Below, piece by piece: positions 15,001 to 27,157 of a stretch of 64,000 nucleotides of DNA. The DNA is from Plecoglossus altivelis (taxonomy: Eukaryota > Chordata > Actinopteri > Osmeriformes > Plecoglossidae), in contig BROE01000027.1 of NCBI GenBank assembly GCA_036571765.1, positions 11,509,480-11,573,479 on the forward strand, given 5' to 3'. How positions within the stretch are numbered: position 1 is the first letter of the stretch; the number at the start of each line of letters is the position of its first letter. The translations under genes and the position numbers were made by a program. The notes beneath the pieces were generated by a model, which had not been told where the DNA came from, did no database searches, and saw only the letters and a list, made by a program, of their open reading frames with translations.

Positions 15001-16319
15001 AATTAGCCAGCCCATAATACTACACTCATCTTCCATTTGTTCCACTATAAACTCACACACTCTGAGGCACGTTTATGACATGTGATACACATGTTTCTGA
15101 GCTAAGGGACAAAGAGAGTTTCGTAATGTTTCAAAGTTTAACTGCACTGTAGTGACTCATGTGGTTGTGAAATTTTGGGCATAATTTGCAGTTCCCGAGA
15201 TAATTTTGGAATGTCTTTATTTGAGCATGGTGATTGGTGAAAACCTATAATTGCTGATGACAAATGAAATCCTCAGAAGAGGACTCTGGAGTTGTGTCTT
15301 TGCCAGAAGGAGCATCTGGAGAACAAAGACACATTTTGTTTCAGTTGTTGAAAGAGCGTTTGGTTTTGTTCTAACGCGACGGAGGGCTAATCTGCAATTA
15401 AATTGAAAAATGCAGTTAATTCAAGGACCTAGATGTATTTTTATATTGAGAAATTCAGAATTGCATTCGATTTACAAAGAAAAGCTTTGCTCCTGTGCTG
15501 TGTCACAGTGGGACGTTAACCATGGGCAGTTGAGACAGAACTGGGGATAGTTGATAACATGCTGAACTTTCAAGTATGCTAAGCTAATTGACCATAAAGA
15601 ACTGGCTCAAATTCTGCATGTGCTCTTTTGTATGGTGTGACCACTTGGGTACATTCCAGGATTAACAACAGTAAAGTTTGTTCATGAAGGATCCCACAAC
15701 AGGAATCGCCACAGCCCAGAGTATCACGCTGTTTCAAAACAACAACATATGGTTCGACATCAGCGATGAAAATCCAATCGAAAGAAGAAAGGAAAAATAA
15801 TACAAGCAAAAATGAATTGTCATAAGTATTTAGTATAACGGTTATATTTCAAATACATTTTCCCACAGGGGGTTTAAAGTTAGCCAAAGTTGTCAAACTA
15901 ACAACAGGGGGGATGCTGACATGAAGTTCTGCTTTAAATACTTTCGGGGAAACTGCTTTACAAAACCATAAAATGCATCATATACTGCAATGAAACACCA
16001 ATCTGGCCAAAAGTGACAGTGAGATGTTCCGTCATCGACATATAGATGTCATCCTGCGCTTAGCTCTTTGTGATTGGAAAGGCTTTGATTGCAACAAACT
16101 GGTCCTCTTTTCATTCCCCAACACAAAGACTCGCGATGGGATCGAAGAGTCGCGTGTTCTCGATTTCCCAGCGCCACAGAAGGAAGGATGATCATTCGAT
16201 AGCATCGAGCAGATGCTCCGTGAACCTTCCCGCGCGATCCACGGGGGAGAGAGAGGGGGAGAGAGAGGGGGGGAGAGAGGGGGAGACAGAGAGAGACAGA
16301 GAGAGACAGAGCGAGAGGT

Positions 16320-16356
<37 letters not shown>

Positions 16357-19300
16357 AGAGAAGAGAGAGAGAGAGGGAGGGAAGAGAGAGAAGAGAGAGA
16401 GGCAGACGAGAGAGAGAGAGGGAGAAAGAGAGAGAGACAGAGAGAGAGAGAGAGGGAGAGAGAGAGAGAGAGGGAGAGAGGGAGAAAGAGAGAAAGAACG
16501 CAAAACAGGTCATTTCCATCATCAGCACGAAGCATGAAGGTCCTGCTTGTTTCTCAGTAAAGGTGTGGTGGAGGCAAGAGGCACAGGGATGTATCTCATC
16601 CACACAGATAACACGGTTGGTCGATAACTACTTGGCACCGCAGGGGGGGAGGGGGGGAAGGGGGAGAGAGGAAGGGGGAGAGAAAGGCGACGTGCACTGT
16701 AGATTAAACTGTCTTTGTTAGCCTCAGAGGTAAAGGATGAACTAGGAGTCTTTTGATGGTGATAAGTGATCTTCCCAAGGAGCACGTCGTCTCCAGATGA
16801 AATGAAAAGGATGACTTTGGCCTGCTCCAAACGCCACTTGGTTGAACGCTCTGATAGAAACAAACACAAGATATTGGTTATTAAAAGACTAGAGGATATC
16901 AATCTGCTCCGTTTGTTCATTTTTCATACGGAGCGTCAAAGCGACATTCAGGAATGAATAACATTCGACTGAAACGAGAAACCTGGAGTTTGAACTTTCT
17001 TTAGCCAGGGGGTCAAGATCCTCACAGCCAGACACTCGCTGAGCATTTTCTTATCAAGGAACAGCCTTGCTCAACGTCCTGAATACAAACCATCACAGTC
17101 TGCACACCAAAGCAATGAGTATTCTCCTGACTCGCTGTACAGATTTACAGACAAGAGTAATGGAAAAGAGATGGGGACCGCGAAAGACATGAATCGACCG
17201 TTCCATCCTGTTTTGAAATATAAAAGAGCAATGATTGATGCCGTCACTACAACTTTCTTTCCAGCGCCAAACCCCGTTCATGAATATCAAAATCTGAATG
17301 TAAATTCTCTGCATCTACGGTTGAGTCGATGTCCTTCTACGACGAAAGAAATTAAAATAAGGTGGACAGTTTATCTGAGAGGAAAGTAACCCTATTATCA
17401 AATGTGGATTCGTATCATCAATCAAAGTTGAGATACACACAGTGGCTGTCACGGAAACCCCTTGGTGTTTATGAATGCCCTCAACATCTTATCTCCAACA
17501 GACCCTGGTACAGTAGCTGCTGTCAGAATATGGATCTCATCACAGTTAGCATTACTACATTAGCTAATGGAAAGGATTTGGTTGGATAAGACACCGAGGT
17601 ATTTAGTGCCTTAAGGAATAGTTCTTCTACATCGCAATGAGAAAGGACTGATTAAAAACATCCTTTCCTGTTGTTCAATTGATGAGTCACAATTGTGAGT
17701 CACACATTAGGGAGAGGGTGGGTGTTGTGAAAGCATGATGTGGATAGTAAGACATTTCTGTTTTTATGCAACACAAGTGGAATGGATTTTTGCAAGTGAA
17801 CAAAATACAAAAAGAGGAAAGAGGATTAAAAAGAACAGTCCCATTGGCCTCATTGGAATTCAATTGCAGACCTACCAACATAAACATGACAATTATATTG
17901 GGCGGGGATGAATAATCCTTCCTTGTGAGCAATGCATTGTGGGGGATGTGTCCCTATCTCGGGGGATTTGGCCTGTGAATCTGAATATGAATCTGAATAT
18001 GAATCTGAATCTGTTTTATTCGCTATGCAAGATACACAAGCACAGAATTTACTGTGGCAGGAAAGTGCAAACATAGAACATATGTGGAACATAATGAAGG
18101 TACATACAAATATAATTAAAATATATGATAAAATACAAATAAGATAAGAAAAAGTGGGCACTAGCTGTAAAGATGGGGGGTATATAACTATAGTAAGTGA
18201 GATATACAGTATATAGTACAGGGGGAGGAAGGGGGTATATACACATACATTCTACATACAGTAGTGGTCACAACCTTTTAATAGGATGAGAGGATGAGAG
18301 ATGAACTATCTTTCACATGGAAGCCTGTGAAACTATTAAGCTGAGCTGGTTTACTCAATCAAAGTAACTCAATGAACATTCATTCAGTTCTATTCATTAG
18401 TGTTGGATGAGTACGCGCACAGTTCCTGGAGAACAGATGCAATTTTGCGGCAGGAAATTAAAACCTTCACAGCTTGTGAACAGGAGTGATGCAACGATGC
18501 ACACGAACCCAGATTTCAACAAACTCATATATCACAATGGCCTTTTTATTTAGTCTGTGTACACTGACCTCTCTATATTGCTTATGACTCTCCCATCTCT
18601 CCCCCTTTCAGAAAACAAGCCAATCCCCAAAATAGCAAGCCATTGTGTAATAATGAGGGAATCTCACAGCAAGCTTGACTAACAGGGCTTCAGGACGTCT
18701 GTGCACATCTGTATCGACTTGCGCTTGCTGTCGTGTGTGGAGCCCTTTCGTGGCTTCGGTAAGAAACAGGAAAGAGACCAAGACCCTTCCCTGAGGAGGG
18801 ATAAAAACCAGAGAATCTTCCGGAAGGTCCAGGAAATAACAGCTGACTAGGATGGTAACAATTGGAGTATCCATAGAGATGCATATGAATAGCTTTTCTG
18901 TTGGCTATTTTCAGATGCATAAGCATAAAATGAGTCATGGTGAAAAAGCAACAAAAATCAAGATAAACCGTAGTTTTAACTGACTGCAGCTCTCATCTGA
19001 TTGGTCAGTTCTCACCTGACTGGTCAGCTGTCACCTGACTGGTCAGCTCTCACCTGATTGGTCAGACCTTCTCAGGTTTAACGAGGAGCAAAAATGTCCC
19101 TTCTCACACCAGGGATTCAATAACTGTCTCTCTCCTGACCCAGAAACAGTTTGCATATTTCTGTGTATTTTACGACCAGAAAAAGCCAAGGTCGGTTGAT
19201 GATGTATAAACCATGTAAGCAGGTACCATGTTTAGTCTATTTAGTATTCAGTCATCCTTTTTCTCCCCTATTAAATCTCTATTAGTTTCATACAGGTTGC

Positions 19301-22300
19301 TGATACAGAGAGAAGATTTGAGGTTTGACAGACAAAAAGTTCAATTAGGAACCACAGTTTTTAATTAGGTTGTGTTTTGTGAAGTAAGAAACAGATTTTT
19401 CTTGGGTCATATTTTTTTTTTAGGGAATTGTGGGTTAAATAACTTAGTTAGATTGAGTATTAAGCAGATAGGCGTAACCAAGGGTTCAAATGAGATGCAT
19501 AACTACTTCACTAATTGCTTCAGTGAATTAAGTCTCCCGGTCGGACGAAGGCTCTTAAGAGGTATTCATAATTCACTTTTTATCTGCTATCTTTCTGGGA
19601 AAGCTCATTGAAACGCTAAACTGAGTCTGGATGTCTGAATGAGTTATATGGTAGCAGCTGTAGGAAACACGTTTTCTGACAGTTGGACTAAAACAGCGGC
19701 TCATGCACCGCTCTACTGTTCAAATGTTACTGATAAGCTGAATTATGGAATACAGCCAGCTGTGTTGTACTGAGACGCACTTAACTGTTTTTCAATCTTT
19801 CGAAACCTTTTTTTTCAAACGTTTTTTCCCCTGACACAATGTATACCTTTTTTTTGTTTGTTTTTGCTCGCCAAAACCTTTTTTTTTTCTTTTTTTTAAC
19901 ATTTAACTTTTACAACTTCAAAATGTTTCCCGTTTTATCGAAACTTGAATCCCGAAAAAATATCGATATATTTCAGTCAGGAGACCTGTGTGTCACAGTC
20001 TGTTGCAAGCTCATGTCTCCTTCCCTGTTCTCTGTCAAAGACCTGACCCAAGAATGCAGTGTAACGTGACGCTCCTGCGAGCACACTGAAAATGAAGACC
20101 CAGTCCTGAACTGGTCGTTTCAATGTAAAGAAAAGAGTCAGGGGTCATTGAAACCCGATACTCAACAACTATTGATTACAAAGAAGCGAAAAGAGGGCTG
20201 TGCGTTATCTTAAGGCAGGTTTCAATGACACTCCAACCACTGTGTTTAAAAATAAAAAAATCAAGCTGTGTAGTCGAGTAGGGAAGTTGAAGCTGTTTCC
20301 AGAGTGTAATGCAACACCAGAACAGGGAGCTTTGCTTACAGCGGAGCTTAACTGCTACGTGGTGGAAATCTAAGCCCTTTTCTGTAGCTTTCGGCTCAAT
20401 GACAGGTATTAGTGAAAGGGGACAGGAGTTAAGAGCGTGTGGTTAGTCCGATAACATTAGCTGCAGCTACACAGAACGTCAGGCCAGGCCACAATCATCT
20501 ACCAAACATTACCTCACCCTCCAATTACAGCTACTCTGACCATAGCCTAGAATCTCCAGTGGCCCTGATGCCTTAAGGCTAAACACTATGGATCTTCTTC
20601 TGCGATGTTTGCGAGTTTTCGACCTTGGTAGCCCATGGTTACCAATGTTATGGGATGTGTGTGTGGTGTGTCTGCGTGTGTGTTCACTGGGAGGGTCATT
20701 CGACTGTGGGGTTTGCGGTTCGGAGGTCGTGCCTTGGCACACTGGTGAGTCAGGTTGCCTGGCCACGGACGAGACAGCCAGCCTGTCGAAGCCGTCCTCA
20801 CACCCCACTGGGCCTCAATGGGATGAGGAGGAACCTCCTTAAAATAAACGGGGCGGACACAACCACGTCTGCCTGCAGCTGCGAGGGGGCCGAGGGGGCA
20901 GAGGGGGCCGAGGGGGGCGCAGGGGCCGAGGGAGAAGGGTGCTCCCAACTTTTACCAGGCGTCTTACTGGATGCGCTGTATCGCTGTTTAACTTGACCAG
21001 GCTTACTGTGCTTGCTGCGAAAGCACAGGCGTGTAATAGCTGGGTTTGCAGAGTTCATCGTGCGATGATATGACTGTGGGCAGATGTTGGTAACTAACGT
21101 CTCACTCTTGGCTAATTGAAAACACAAGAGAGGGTTGCACGTGTAACCGAGTTCAGCGTTCGCCAACCTGATGATTTCTGTTCGGACGATGCAAAGCCCA
21201 AGGCGTAAAGAAAACAGTTTCTAGCAAACACGTTTCTGACTGCAAAAGTCTGTTGTCCCCTGTACCGTTTGCCCGCTCGTCATGCCCTTATGGTTGCAGT
21301 CGGCATATTTCCCGATGCGTGGCAGGACAGCTTGTGTTAAACACTAAGGACATGTATTGTTTGGCTGAACCTTAACATAACGCTCAGTCCACAGCCATGA
21401 CAGATATCTTTTTCCAGGAGAGCCACATACCACTTCTCAGTGTGGAGTCTCTTTCTAACTTTCATCTTCACTTTGGTTCACTTTCTCCATCAAGGACAAA
21501 GTCAGAGGAATTTCCTCTTTTTAAAAAACCCCAGTGTTTCCTGTTCGACAGACCAGAGAAAACATCCGAGGTAATAAAGACATCGAATGAAGGTTGATCC
21601 TTAGTCTTTCTTAAGATATCACAATCATCTTCTCTTCTAAAAAAAATAATCTAGCTCGACACCAAGGCAAACTAAGACACAAACGTTTTAGCTAAAGACC
21701 AGACCTCTCCTGAACAACTTGGGCCACAAGTATCCCCTCTGTAAAGTTTCACACCAAACTGTTAACTTTGCTGACGGATCCAAAACTCCTAATGCAAATA
21801 GCTTGGAGTGTAAATCTGTAAGTAATCAAGGCTTCAACACTCCCTCTCCTCCTCCCTATTGTTTTATTAATGCTCTCCGGGTGTGCATTCAAACACTTCA
21901 ATGGGAAAACAGTTTGAGAGAGCAACGAATAAAAAACACGTGTTTGTGTACGATATATGACGGGATAGTACATTTGAGACCTGAGGCCATAAGCTAGTCT
22001 TTCAATATGGTTATCCATGGCAACGCATCCCTATTACACGGCTGCATTAGATGAGTGTGTTGTTTTCACCAGAAAACCGCACATTTCAACAGACCTGTCG
22101 CTCTCGCTCTCCTCCAAAGAGCATTTAAGGCTGAAATACAACTGTACTGTGGTCAAAAGGCTCCTTGTTTCCAAACCATCTGAAATCACATTTCACAAAC
22201 GCTCTTTTCTCAGTTCCTCCACTTCTCTCTCAGTACGCTGTTCCCCAAACCACCATCCCACAGAAACACATCCCAGAATCCTTCGCTTTCTTTTACACTA

Positions 22301-25300
22301 ACTATCACCTTTCTTGATTTAGACTAGCTATAATTCTGGCAGTTTCCGCAAAAACACAATCAACACTGTGAGCAAGTGGCACAATGTCCAGAGTCACCAG
22401 GGTCATATAAACTCTCTCTAGCGGGCATCATTTAACTTAACGTATCGAAACTTACAACAATAAGATCTGCAGGCAGCATAACACCTTTCCCCACTGCGGT
22501 TGGCTACGGCACTTTAAAGATAGTTTTGGGAGTGAGAAAGATGCGAAAGTACGTTACACTCACCGTCAGTATTGAATGTATGAGATGACTCCTGGGAAAC
22601 ATTTTATGTAACATGGTAAGTTACACAGGATGTGACATGGTAAGTTACACAGGATGTGACATGGCAAGTTACACAGGATGTAACATAGTAATTTACACAG
22701 GACGTGACATGGTAAGTAACACAGGAAGTAACATGGTAAGTTACACAGGACGTGACATGGTAAGTTACACAGGACGTGACATGGTAAGTTACACAGGAAG
22801 TAACATGGTAAGTTACACAGGACGTGACATGGTAAGTTACACAGGATGTGACATGGTAAGTTACACAGGATGTAACATGGTAAGTTACACAGGACGTGAC
22901 ATGGTAAGTTACACAGGAAGTAACATGGTAAGTTACACAGGAAGTGACATGGTAAGTTACACAGGATGTGACATGGTAAGTTACACAGGATGTAACATGG
23001 AAAGTCTTTTGGTTTTCAAAATGGGAACCCAACAACTTTGTTGAGCCATATTTGTAGCTGTCGGTGGTTTAATTTTGTTGAAGGTTCATTTACAAAAAAC
23101 ATTTTTTTTGATCTCGCTGTCTTTTGTCAAATGCAACCTAGAAACGATACGACTGAGACTAAACCCTCTTCTACCTGCGTAGAGTAAAGGCTTACAAACA
23201 CAGCTTCCTTCCTTGAGAGCTAGTAGGGATTCGCTGTGCATGTGGGACAGGGGCTCTTTTGAGAGGAGGGGAAAGCATTGACACAAGGATTGCGATTGTG
23301 ACGAAATTCATGCCATCGCTATGGAGACGCGTGGAGCTTTATAGAATCCAGTGTTCAGACGCTAGGCTATTGTGTGATTGCGGGCCATCTGTGATAAGAA
23401 ATACCAGAGTTATTGCATGGATTATTAAACGTTATTTTGTTCTTTGTTTTAAGGCTTGTGTCCAAGAGAGGGATCTACAATTTAGTCTCATATACAACCA
23501 TCTTCCACAAGAATAGAAGGGCTGGACATGTTCCAAACAGAAGTTTTGTCTGTTTTTACACAACATCACAAAAAATATTTATTTATTTTTTTTACTTTTT
23601 AAAAACTAAAACATTCATTCATTTTCTACCACCGATAGCTGAGAGGGGTTTCAGTGCCGCTTGTTTCCGTTTGGGGTCAGGGGTGACTGGAGCCTAATCC
23701 AGTAACTTCAGGCCATAGGCGTGGGTACACCCTGGACTGGGGCCAGCAAGTCACAGGGCTAAAACTGAAACAAATCAACACTATTTTCCACAAATATTTT
23801 TTCAACTCTCTGAAACTTTTATTTCCAGACACGCAACGCAAAAAAAGGTTCACCTTTTTTTTGGGGTGAAACATTGTTTTCGAAAATATTTACTTAACCG
23901 TTTTTCAACATTTCACACTGAAAAAAAAAAATCTTCCATAAGTATGAAAGCGGAGGCCAAGTTTCAAACAGAACATGTTTTTTTTTGTCCTTCTTCACAG
24001 ACGGCTACAGTATAGATCAGAAGGTTATTGTGTGCCAGGAAATGTGATGGTCAGTTATGTCCCAGTGAAACCTAACCAGCCATCCTCACAGACTGAACGG
24101 TTTAGTTCCTCTACAACATGAAGACATATTTTCATTGTGCTTCCCCATAGGGTTACAGTGTGTTTCTAGACTGTTTGGTCACGTGACTGAAGCCACGCAC
24201 GGTCTGGAAGATACAGCTCTGAACACTACAGGCCACAAGGAAAGGTTCCCTTTGAAATGTTCCTCTAGAACCCATTCTTACGCTCTTCAAGAACGCTGCA
24301 AAGTGTGAACTGTAAGATCATTCTTAAGAACTTCATTTAAACACAGATACGCACAGTCAACAGCAGGACTAAGGGGCTATTCACTTTGCCATCATAAAAA
24401 CCACTCATTTGTTTTGACCCGTCAAGTGCTTTGTTGATGAGCATTCAGCAGGAAGTTCAAAGGTCACCACAAATGAATTGACCAATCTATAACCACTGAC
24501 CTCAGGAAGCAATTTGACTGCAGCTGTGTCATCTGACATAGAAACGTACAAAAGCAACCACGCACTTAATGTACCTGACTAACAGGCATGCTATCGCTTT
24601 GTCTCTCTCTCGCACACAACCTTCTCTGCCACTAATATCTAACAGACAACATGGACACCAGTTTTATTCCAGAGCTATAAGAGAATATACTGTGACAGGA
24701 CCAGCTGTCTGCAGACATCCAGTACTAATTGAACTGAATTTTTCCCTTATAGAAAAATGACTGGGTTGTGTTCGAACTATGTGCCAGTAAACCTCAAGTC
24801 ATTTCACACACAGAGGGGTTTTATTAGTATTACCGTTGGCTGACAGACCTCTTGGACAGCCCTTGAGCCGTTGCCCAGGAAAAGCACTTGACTTGATTGA
24901 GAAAGCAGAGAAACACCAGGAGGAATATCCCGGTGGGAAGGAAGCATCGATGTGAAGGCACCATGTCTTATCTTGCGCTCCGCGTCTAAAGGAACTTTTT
25001 TCCCGAATAAAACGGTTAGCAACGGAGTTTAACCGAGACCCACATAGCAGGCCATCTTATCTCAACAACAAAAAACTAAGAAAAAAAGGGAAACCCGTTT
25101 TAACGCAAACCTTAAGACCATAAAAGTCCCCTAAACAACCTAAAGTTGACTGATGTGCTAACAGACGCTCTCGCTCCGTTGCTACTAACAACCACTCTCG
25201 TGACGACTCTCAAGAGAGAGCCGGAGAGCTCGCGACTCTTGACCTTGGTGAAAGGAGGCTGTTTGATGAATGACTAGGGAGGTGAAATCTGTGATTGGTA

Positions 25301-27157
25301 TTCAGTTACTCCGTCTGAGTTCGGCGGACCAAAACGAGCATCTCAGTCCCTGGAGTGTAAATTATCACTCTGACTTTGATATATACGCAGGGTCGCCAAC
25401 ACCGAGGTTACACCGAGGGGGGAACAGCTAGAGACTCTGTGAGGACACTGGTTGGTCGTTAATCAACGTGACGTCGCGGCAGGTTCTCTTCAACTTGTCA
25501 TTGTCAGTCTGATAAACAGGGTTTAGAACAGGCCCCTCGAGCTGCGGTGGATTTCACCCATTGCCATGCGTTCGTTAAACAGGATCTGGCACACTGGCAC
25601 GGTTCATAGAAGTTTGAATTGTCTGTCTGTTTGTTTCGACTGATCTGTCTCGTGTGAGACGGATCTGTTTGTCTCGCATGCATTCTCACAGACATGACAA
25701 AGGACGTAAACGGTTTGGTGAGATCAGTAGGGTAGTGTTCATTAAACATTCCACCCACTTACTCACAACCGAGAAAGCTATCTGTCCCGCTCCACTTAGA
25801 TTTGACTTTGATTTAAAAAGTATATTTAACAGCCGCTCCAAAAAAAAAACCCTGTCTTACCCACTTTTGAGAACAAATCATCGCTGCTGAGTGTGATAAA
25901 CACTCTCCAGTAGCCTGCAGTCGGTGTACAGGGGTGATTGAGCGGTGCTGACGTCCACCTGACCCAAAGGAGGTGTTGGAAGACGCTAACCTGAACACCG
26001 AGCCGTTCCAGCCCTCAGGCCGCGAGCACCGCCAACCAGCTACGTTCTTAATGGACTTCGAACAATGGCTCATTTGTCTTCGATGGACTATAAATTCATT
26101 GACGTTTCAATCCCCATTTCTTACATTACAAGACTAACATGAAATCTTTAAAATGAAGTTATGGGAGGGGAAATAAAAATGTGAATTATTTCAGATCAAC
26201 AGAATTGTGACATATCTTAAATAAATAGTCAACCGACCCTTAGAAACAGGAGAATAAGGAGATTATGTTACGTACTGTAGCCTAACAGGACCTCTTTGAA
26301 ACACAGCGAGTATTTAACTCAAAGTATCGCGCTGCTAAGCACCCTAGAAGGAACTCTAACATTCTGAATACAAATGTTCTCACTTTCTGGGCAGTTGAAC
26401 ACTAACGAGCCATATAAAATACGTGCTCTGGGATGTTCGGTGACATGTTTAGGAAGGGCTCTCCAAATATATTCTAATTAATGCATCCACTTGGTTGTAT
26501 TCCCTGGAGAGAGAGGATAATGCTAAGAGCAGACAAGCGTATTTATCGTTCGCAAATTCCAACAATGTGCCTAAATAAATACCCCCATTCGCCTGCGGCT
26601 GCGGGTGCTTTAGGTATAGGAATTGTTTTGTTTTTTAATTGTTTTTTTTTAACGTAGTTACAGAGAGCTATAAAGGGTAGACTGATCACAAGATAGCCGG
26701 CATAATTCTATTTCTATTGTGTAACTTCAGCGGTCAGTCACATTTGCGTTGCAGATGACATCCTCAACGTTGTCCAAGTAGCCTTTTGAACAAAGCTTCA
26801 ATGCAACAGGAGATATCGCTCATTTGCATTAGGCAAAGTAGCATATGGCTGCAACACAATGACTGCTTATTGGAGAGGTAAATCGAGACTAAAGAATGCT
26901 ATTCCTGAATGACACAAATGAGTCGCGAATGGACAATAACCACGTTAACAACGGAGCGTGACGATTTACCATACAAAATGTGAGCGTCAAACACGTTCCC
27001 GTTTTATTTGACGTAAAAGAAACGAAATGACAAGTGTGGCTGATGATGTTGCCATAGGTACGGCGGTAACGTACCTGTCATCGTAGCAAAAATCCGCGTT
27101 CAGTGTGTTGAGATAGAGGACAAAAGCCACAGCGCCACACACCAACTCCGTAATCAT
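708..27157 (-). CDS. tmtc2: tmtc2, transmembrane O-mannosyltransferase with TPR repeats (5' part; 3' exons off window)
   Basis: TMTC2 belongs to the TMTC1-4 family of multipass ER membrane proteins with C-terminal TPR repeats, known for O-mannosylation of cadherins. Only the first two coding exons are here, joined as 27157-27075 and 1320-708 (minus strand). Both edges fit GT-AG, and the phase-2 junction restores an AGC serine in YDDSRAIKTNQDLLPETPW, which matches vertebrate TMTC2 better than TMTC1, 3 or 4. The visible part covers the N-terminal membrane segment, the luminal YDD acidic motif, and the first transmembrane helices with SHPVHTEAVAGVVGRAD. The reading frame stays open through 231 codons. 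Exon 2 ends in phase 0 at a GTAAAC donor. The remaining exons, encoding the other helices and the TPRs, must lie left of position 1. Family assignment is firm; which teleost paralogue this is cannot be told. Confidence 0.93.
1706..1965. repeat. CA/CACT microsatellite cluster
   Basis: Interrupted (CA)n with CACACT, CTCACTCA and related variants over about 260 bases. Confidence 0.9.
2156..2395. repeat. CT-rich microsatellite
   Basis: Interrupted (CT)n with CCCTC and TTCC variants, ending in (CA)n at about 2385-2399. A short G/T-rich run follows to 2460. Confidence 0.9.
2600..2965. repeat. GA-rich low-complexity tract
   Basis: Interrupted (GA)n and GGGAGA repeats on the plus strand. They are purine-only for long runs. 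Confidence 0.9.
3341..4262. repeat. long GAGACAGAGAGAGACACA array
   Basis: About 900 bases of a 20-bp-like unit (GAGACAGAGAGAGACACACA) and decayed derivatives, with an A-rich break at 3525-3620. The copies at 3380-3500 are near perfect. Those after 3640 carry many single-base gains and losses, which could be real decay or unpolished long-read errors. The long Ser/Leu/Val frames on the minus strand are by-products. Confidence 0.9.
4520..4580. repeat. CA-rich microsatellite
   Basis: Interrupted (CA)n with CACACG and CCACACACA variants. Confidence 0.85.
4801..4975. repeat. G-rich minisatellite TACTGGGGGGC
   Basis: About a dozen copies of a short unit, roughly 11-15 bp, built on CTGTACTGGGGGGCTA and variants. 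Runs of five to eight G recur at regular spacing. Confidence 0.85.
5088..5232. repeat. GA-rich microsatellite
   Basis: Interrupted (GA)n with GAGACAGA and GGGAGAGA variants. Confidence 0.9.
5905..5982. repeat. (GA)n microsatellite
   Basis: Uninterrupted AG dinucleotide repeat of about 75 bases, with purine-rich flanks from 5845. A CA-rich stretch follows at 6030-6118. Confidence 0.95.
6495..6765. repeat. CT/CCT-rich low-complexity tract
   Basis: Pyrimidine-rich plus strand with CCTCTC, TTCCTC and CCATCC motifs. No conserved protein is visible in its open frames. Confidence 0.85.
6995..7165. repeat. probable retroposon tail (teleost interspersed type)
   Basis: AATGAATG repeats flank a segment containing TGTCTTTATTGCTGTTGT and TACATTGTACAACGAAAT. 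This kind of sequence is common in interspersed repeats of teleost genomes. Family not identified. Confidence 0.45.
7768..8242. repeat. CT-rich tract with 30-40-bp higher-order repeats
   Basis: CTCTCTCCCT-type sequence with recurring phrases such as TCACTCGCTTTCCATCTTGC (several times at 7818-7910) and CTCCAACTCTCTATCACACT (at 8066-8210). Confidence 0.85.
9015..9096. repeat. (CG/CA)n then (CA)n microsatellite
   Basis: Alternating GCGCGCGCAC tracts change into pure (CA)n. The alternating purine-pyrimidine run could adopt Z-DNA. Confidence 0.9.
10455..11218. repeat. 23-bp minisatellite, about 32 copies
   Basis: The unit is close to CAGTCTACTGTCCCAGCCAG plus AGA or ACA. Copies vary mainly at ACAGTCC/CTGTCCC and GAGA/GACA. 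A 182-codon open frame crosses it because the variants rarely make stop codons; the residue pattern is only the repeat read three ways. Confidence 0.95.
13062..13262. repeat. about 28-bp tandem repeat, 7-8 copies
   Basis: The unit resembles GGTTACTGTAACTTTACAAC plus TGCCTCTT. GGTTACxGTAAC is an imperfect palindrome within each copy. The array ends about 200 bases before an assembly gap. Confidence 0.85.
13464..13624. other. assembly gap (161 N)
   Basis: A run of N entered from a (CT)n tract. The sequence right of the gap (13649-about 13990) repeats the sequence left of it (13235-13440) with many small indels. Confidence 1.
13935..14175. repeat. CT-rich repeat CACCCCTCCACTCTCTCT
   Basis: Repeats of CACCCCTCCACT and (CT)n. 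The same motif occurs at the left edge of the preceding gap. Confidence 0.85.
14400..14675. repeat. CA-rich microsatellite cluster
   Basis: Interrupted (CA)n with CACACGC, CATACACA and CCCCCTCACAC variants. Confidence 0.85.
16240..16498. repeat. GA-rich microsatellite
   Basis: Interrupted (GA)n with GACAGAGA and GGGAGA variants. The plus strand is almost pure purine. Confidence 0.9.
17965..18262. repeat. possible retroposon-derived repeat
   Basis: AATCTGAATATG tandem copies at 17978-18012 lead into TTTTATTCGCTATGCAAGAT and an A/T-rich body with TACAGTATATAGTACAG. This resembles the tails of teleost interspersed repeats that start near a TTTATTxGCxATG motif. The family was not identified. 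Confidence 0.35.
18993..19066. repeat. 23-bp tandem repeat, about 4 copies
   Basis: The unit is near GACTGGTCAGCTCTCACCT, with TGATTGGTCAG variants. Each copy carries ATTGGT or CTGGTC, a CCAAT-like word on the minus strand. Confidence 0.75.
22611..23003. repeat. 24-bp minisatellite, about 16 copies
   Basis: The unit is ATGGTAAGTTACACAGGATG plus TGAC, with GATGTGAC, GACGTGAC and GAAGTAAC variants. Since 24 is a multiple of three, both strands stay open for 143 codons. Nothing suggests these frames are translated genes. Nearly every copy contains ATGGTAAGT on the plus strand. Confidence 0.97.
23609..23772. repeat. teleost interspersed repeat fragment
   Basis: ATTCATTCATTTTCTACC, then GGGGTCAGGGGTGACTGGAG, CCTAATCCAGTAACTTCAGG, and GGGTACACCCTGGACTGG with CAAGTCACAGGGC. 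This series of phrases is characteristic of an abundant interspersed repeat in ray-finned fish. I recognise the pattern but not its formal family name. Confidence 0.65.
27075..27157 (-). CDS. tmtc2: tmtc2 coding exon 1
   Basis: This 83-base exon encodes the start methionine and about 27 residues, beginning MITELVCGAVAF and ending NADFCYDD. It forms a hydrophobic signal-anchor helix followed by the acidic luminal motif seen at the same place in other TMTC2 proteins. It ends GACAG before a GTACGT donor (phase 2). It is too short for routine ORF finding and was found by reading the minus strand for the sequence expected before SRAIKTNQ. Confidence 0.93.

Larger units (their letters stand above)
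1321..27074 (-). other. tmtc2 intron 1 (about 25.8 kb)
   Basis: It is bounded by the GTACGT donor of exon 1 and the TTGATAG acceptor of exon 2. I found no convincing coding exon or RNA gene inside. The separable contents are the repeats listed below. The stretches 8300-8980, 9100-10440, 11225-13020, 14700-16230, 16520-17960, 18270-18990, 19070-22600, 23010-23600 and 23780-27070 are mostly unique, moderately AT-rich intron sequence in which I see no gene. Confidence 0.85.

Noticed and set aside
22604..23044. 143-codon open frames on both strands
   Set aside because: Both are by-products of the 24-bp unit length; the residues repeat every eight with no flanking coding signal.
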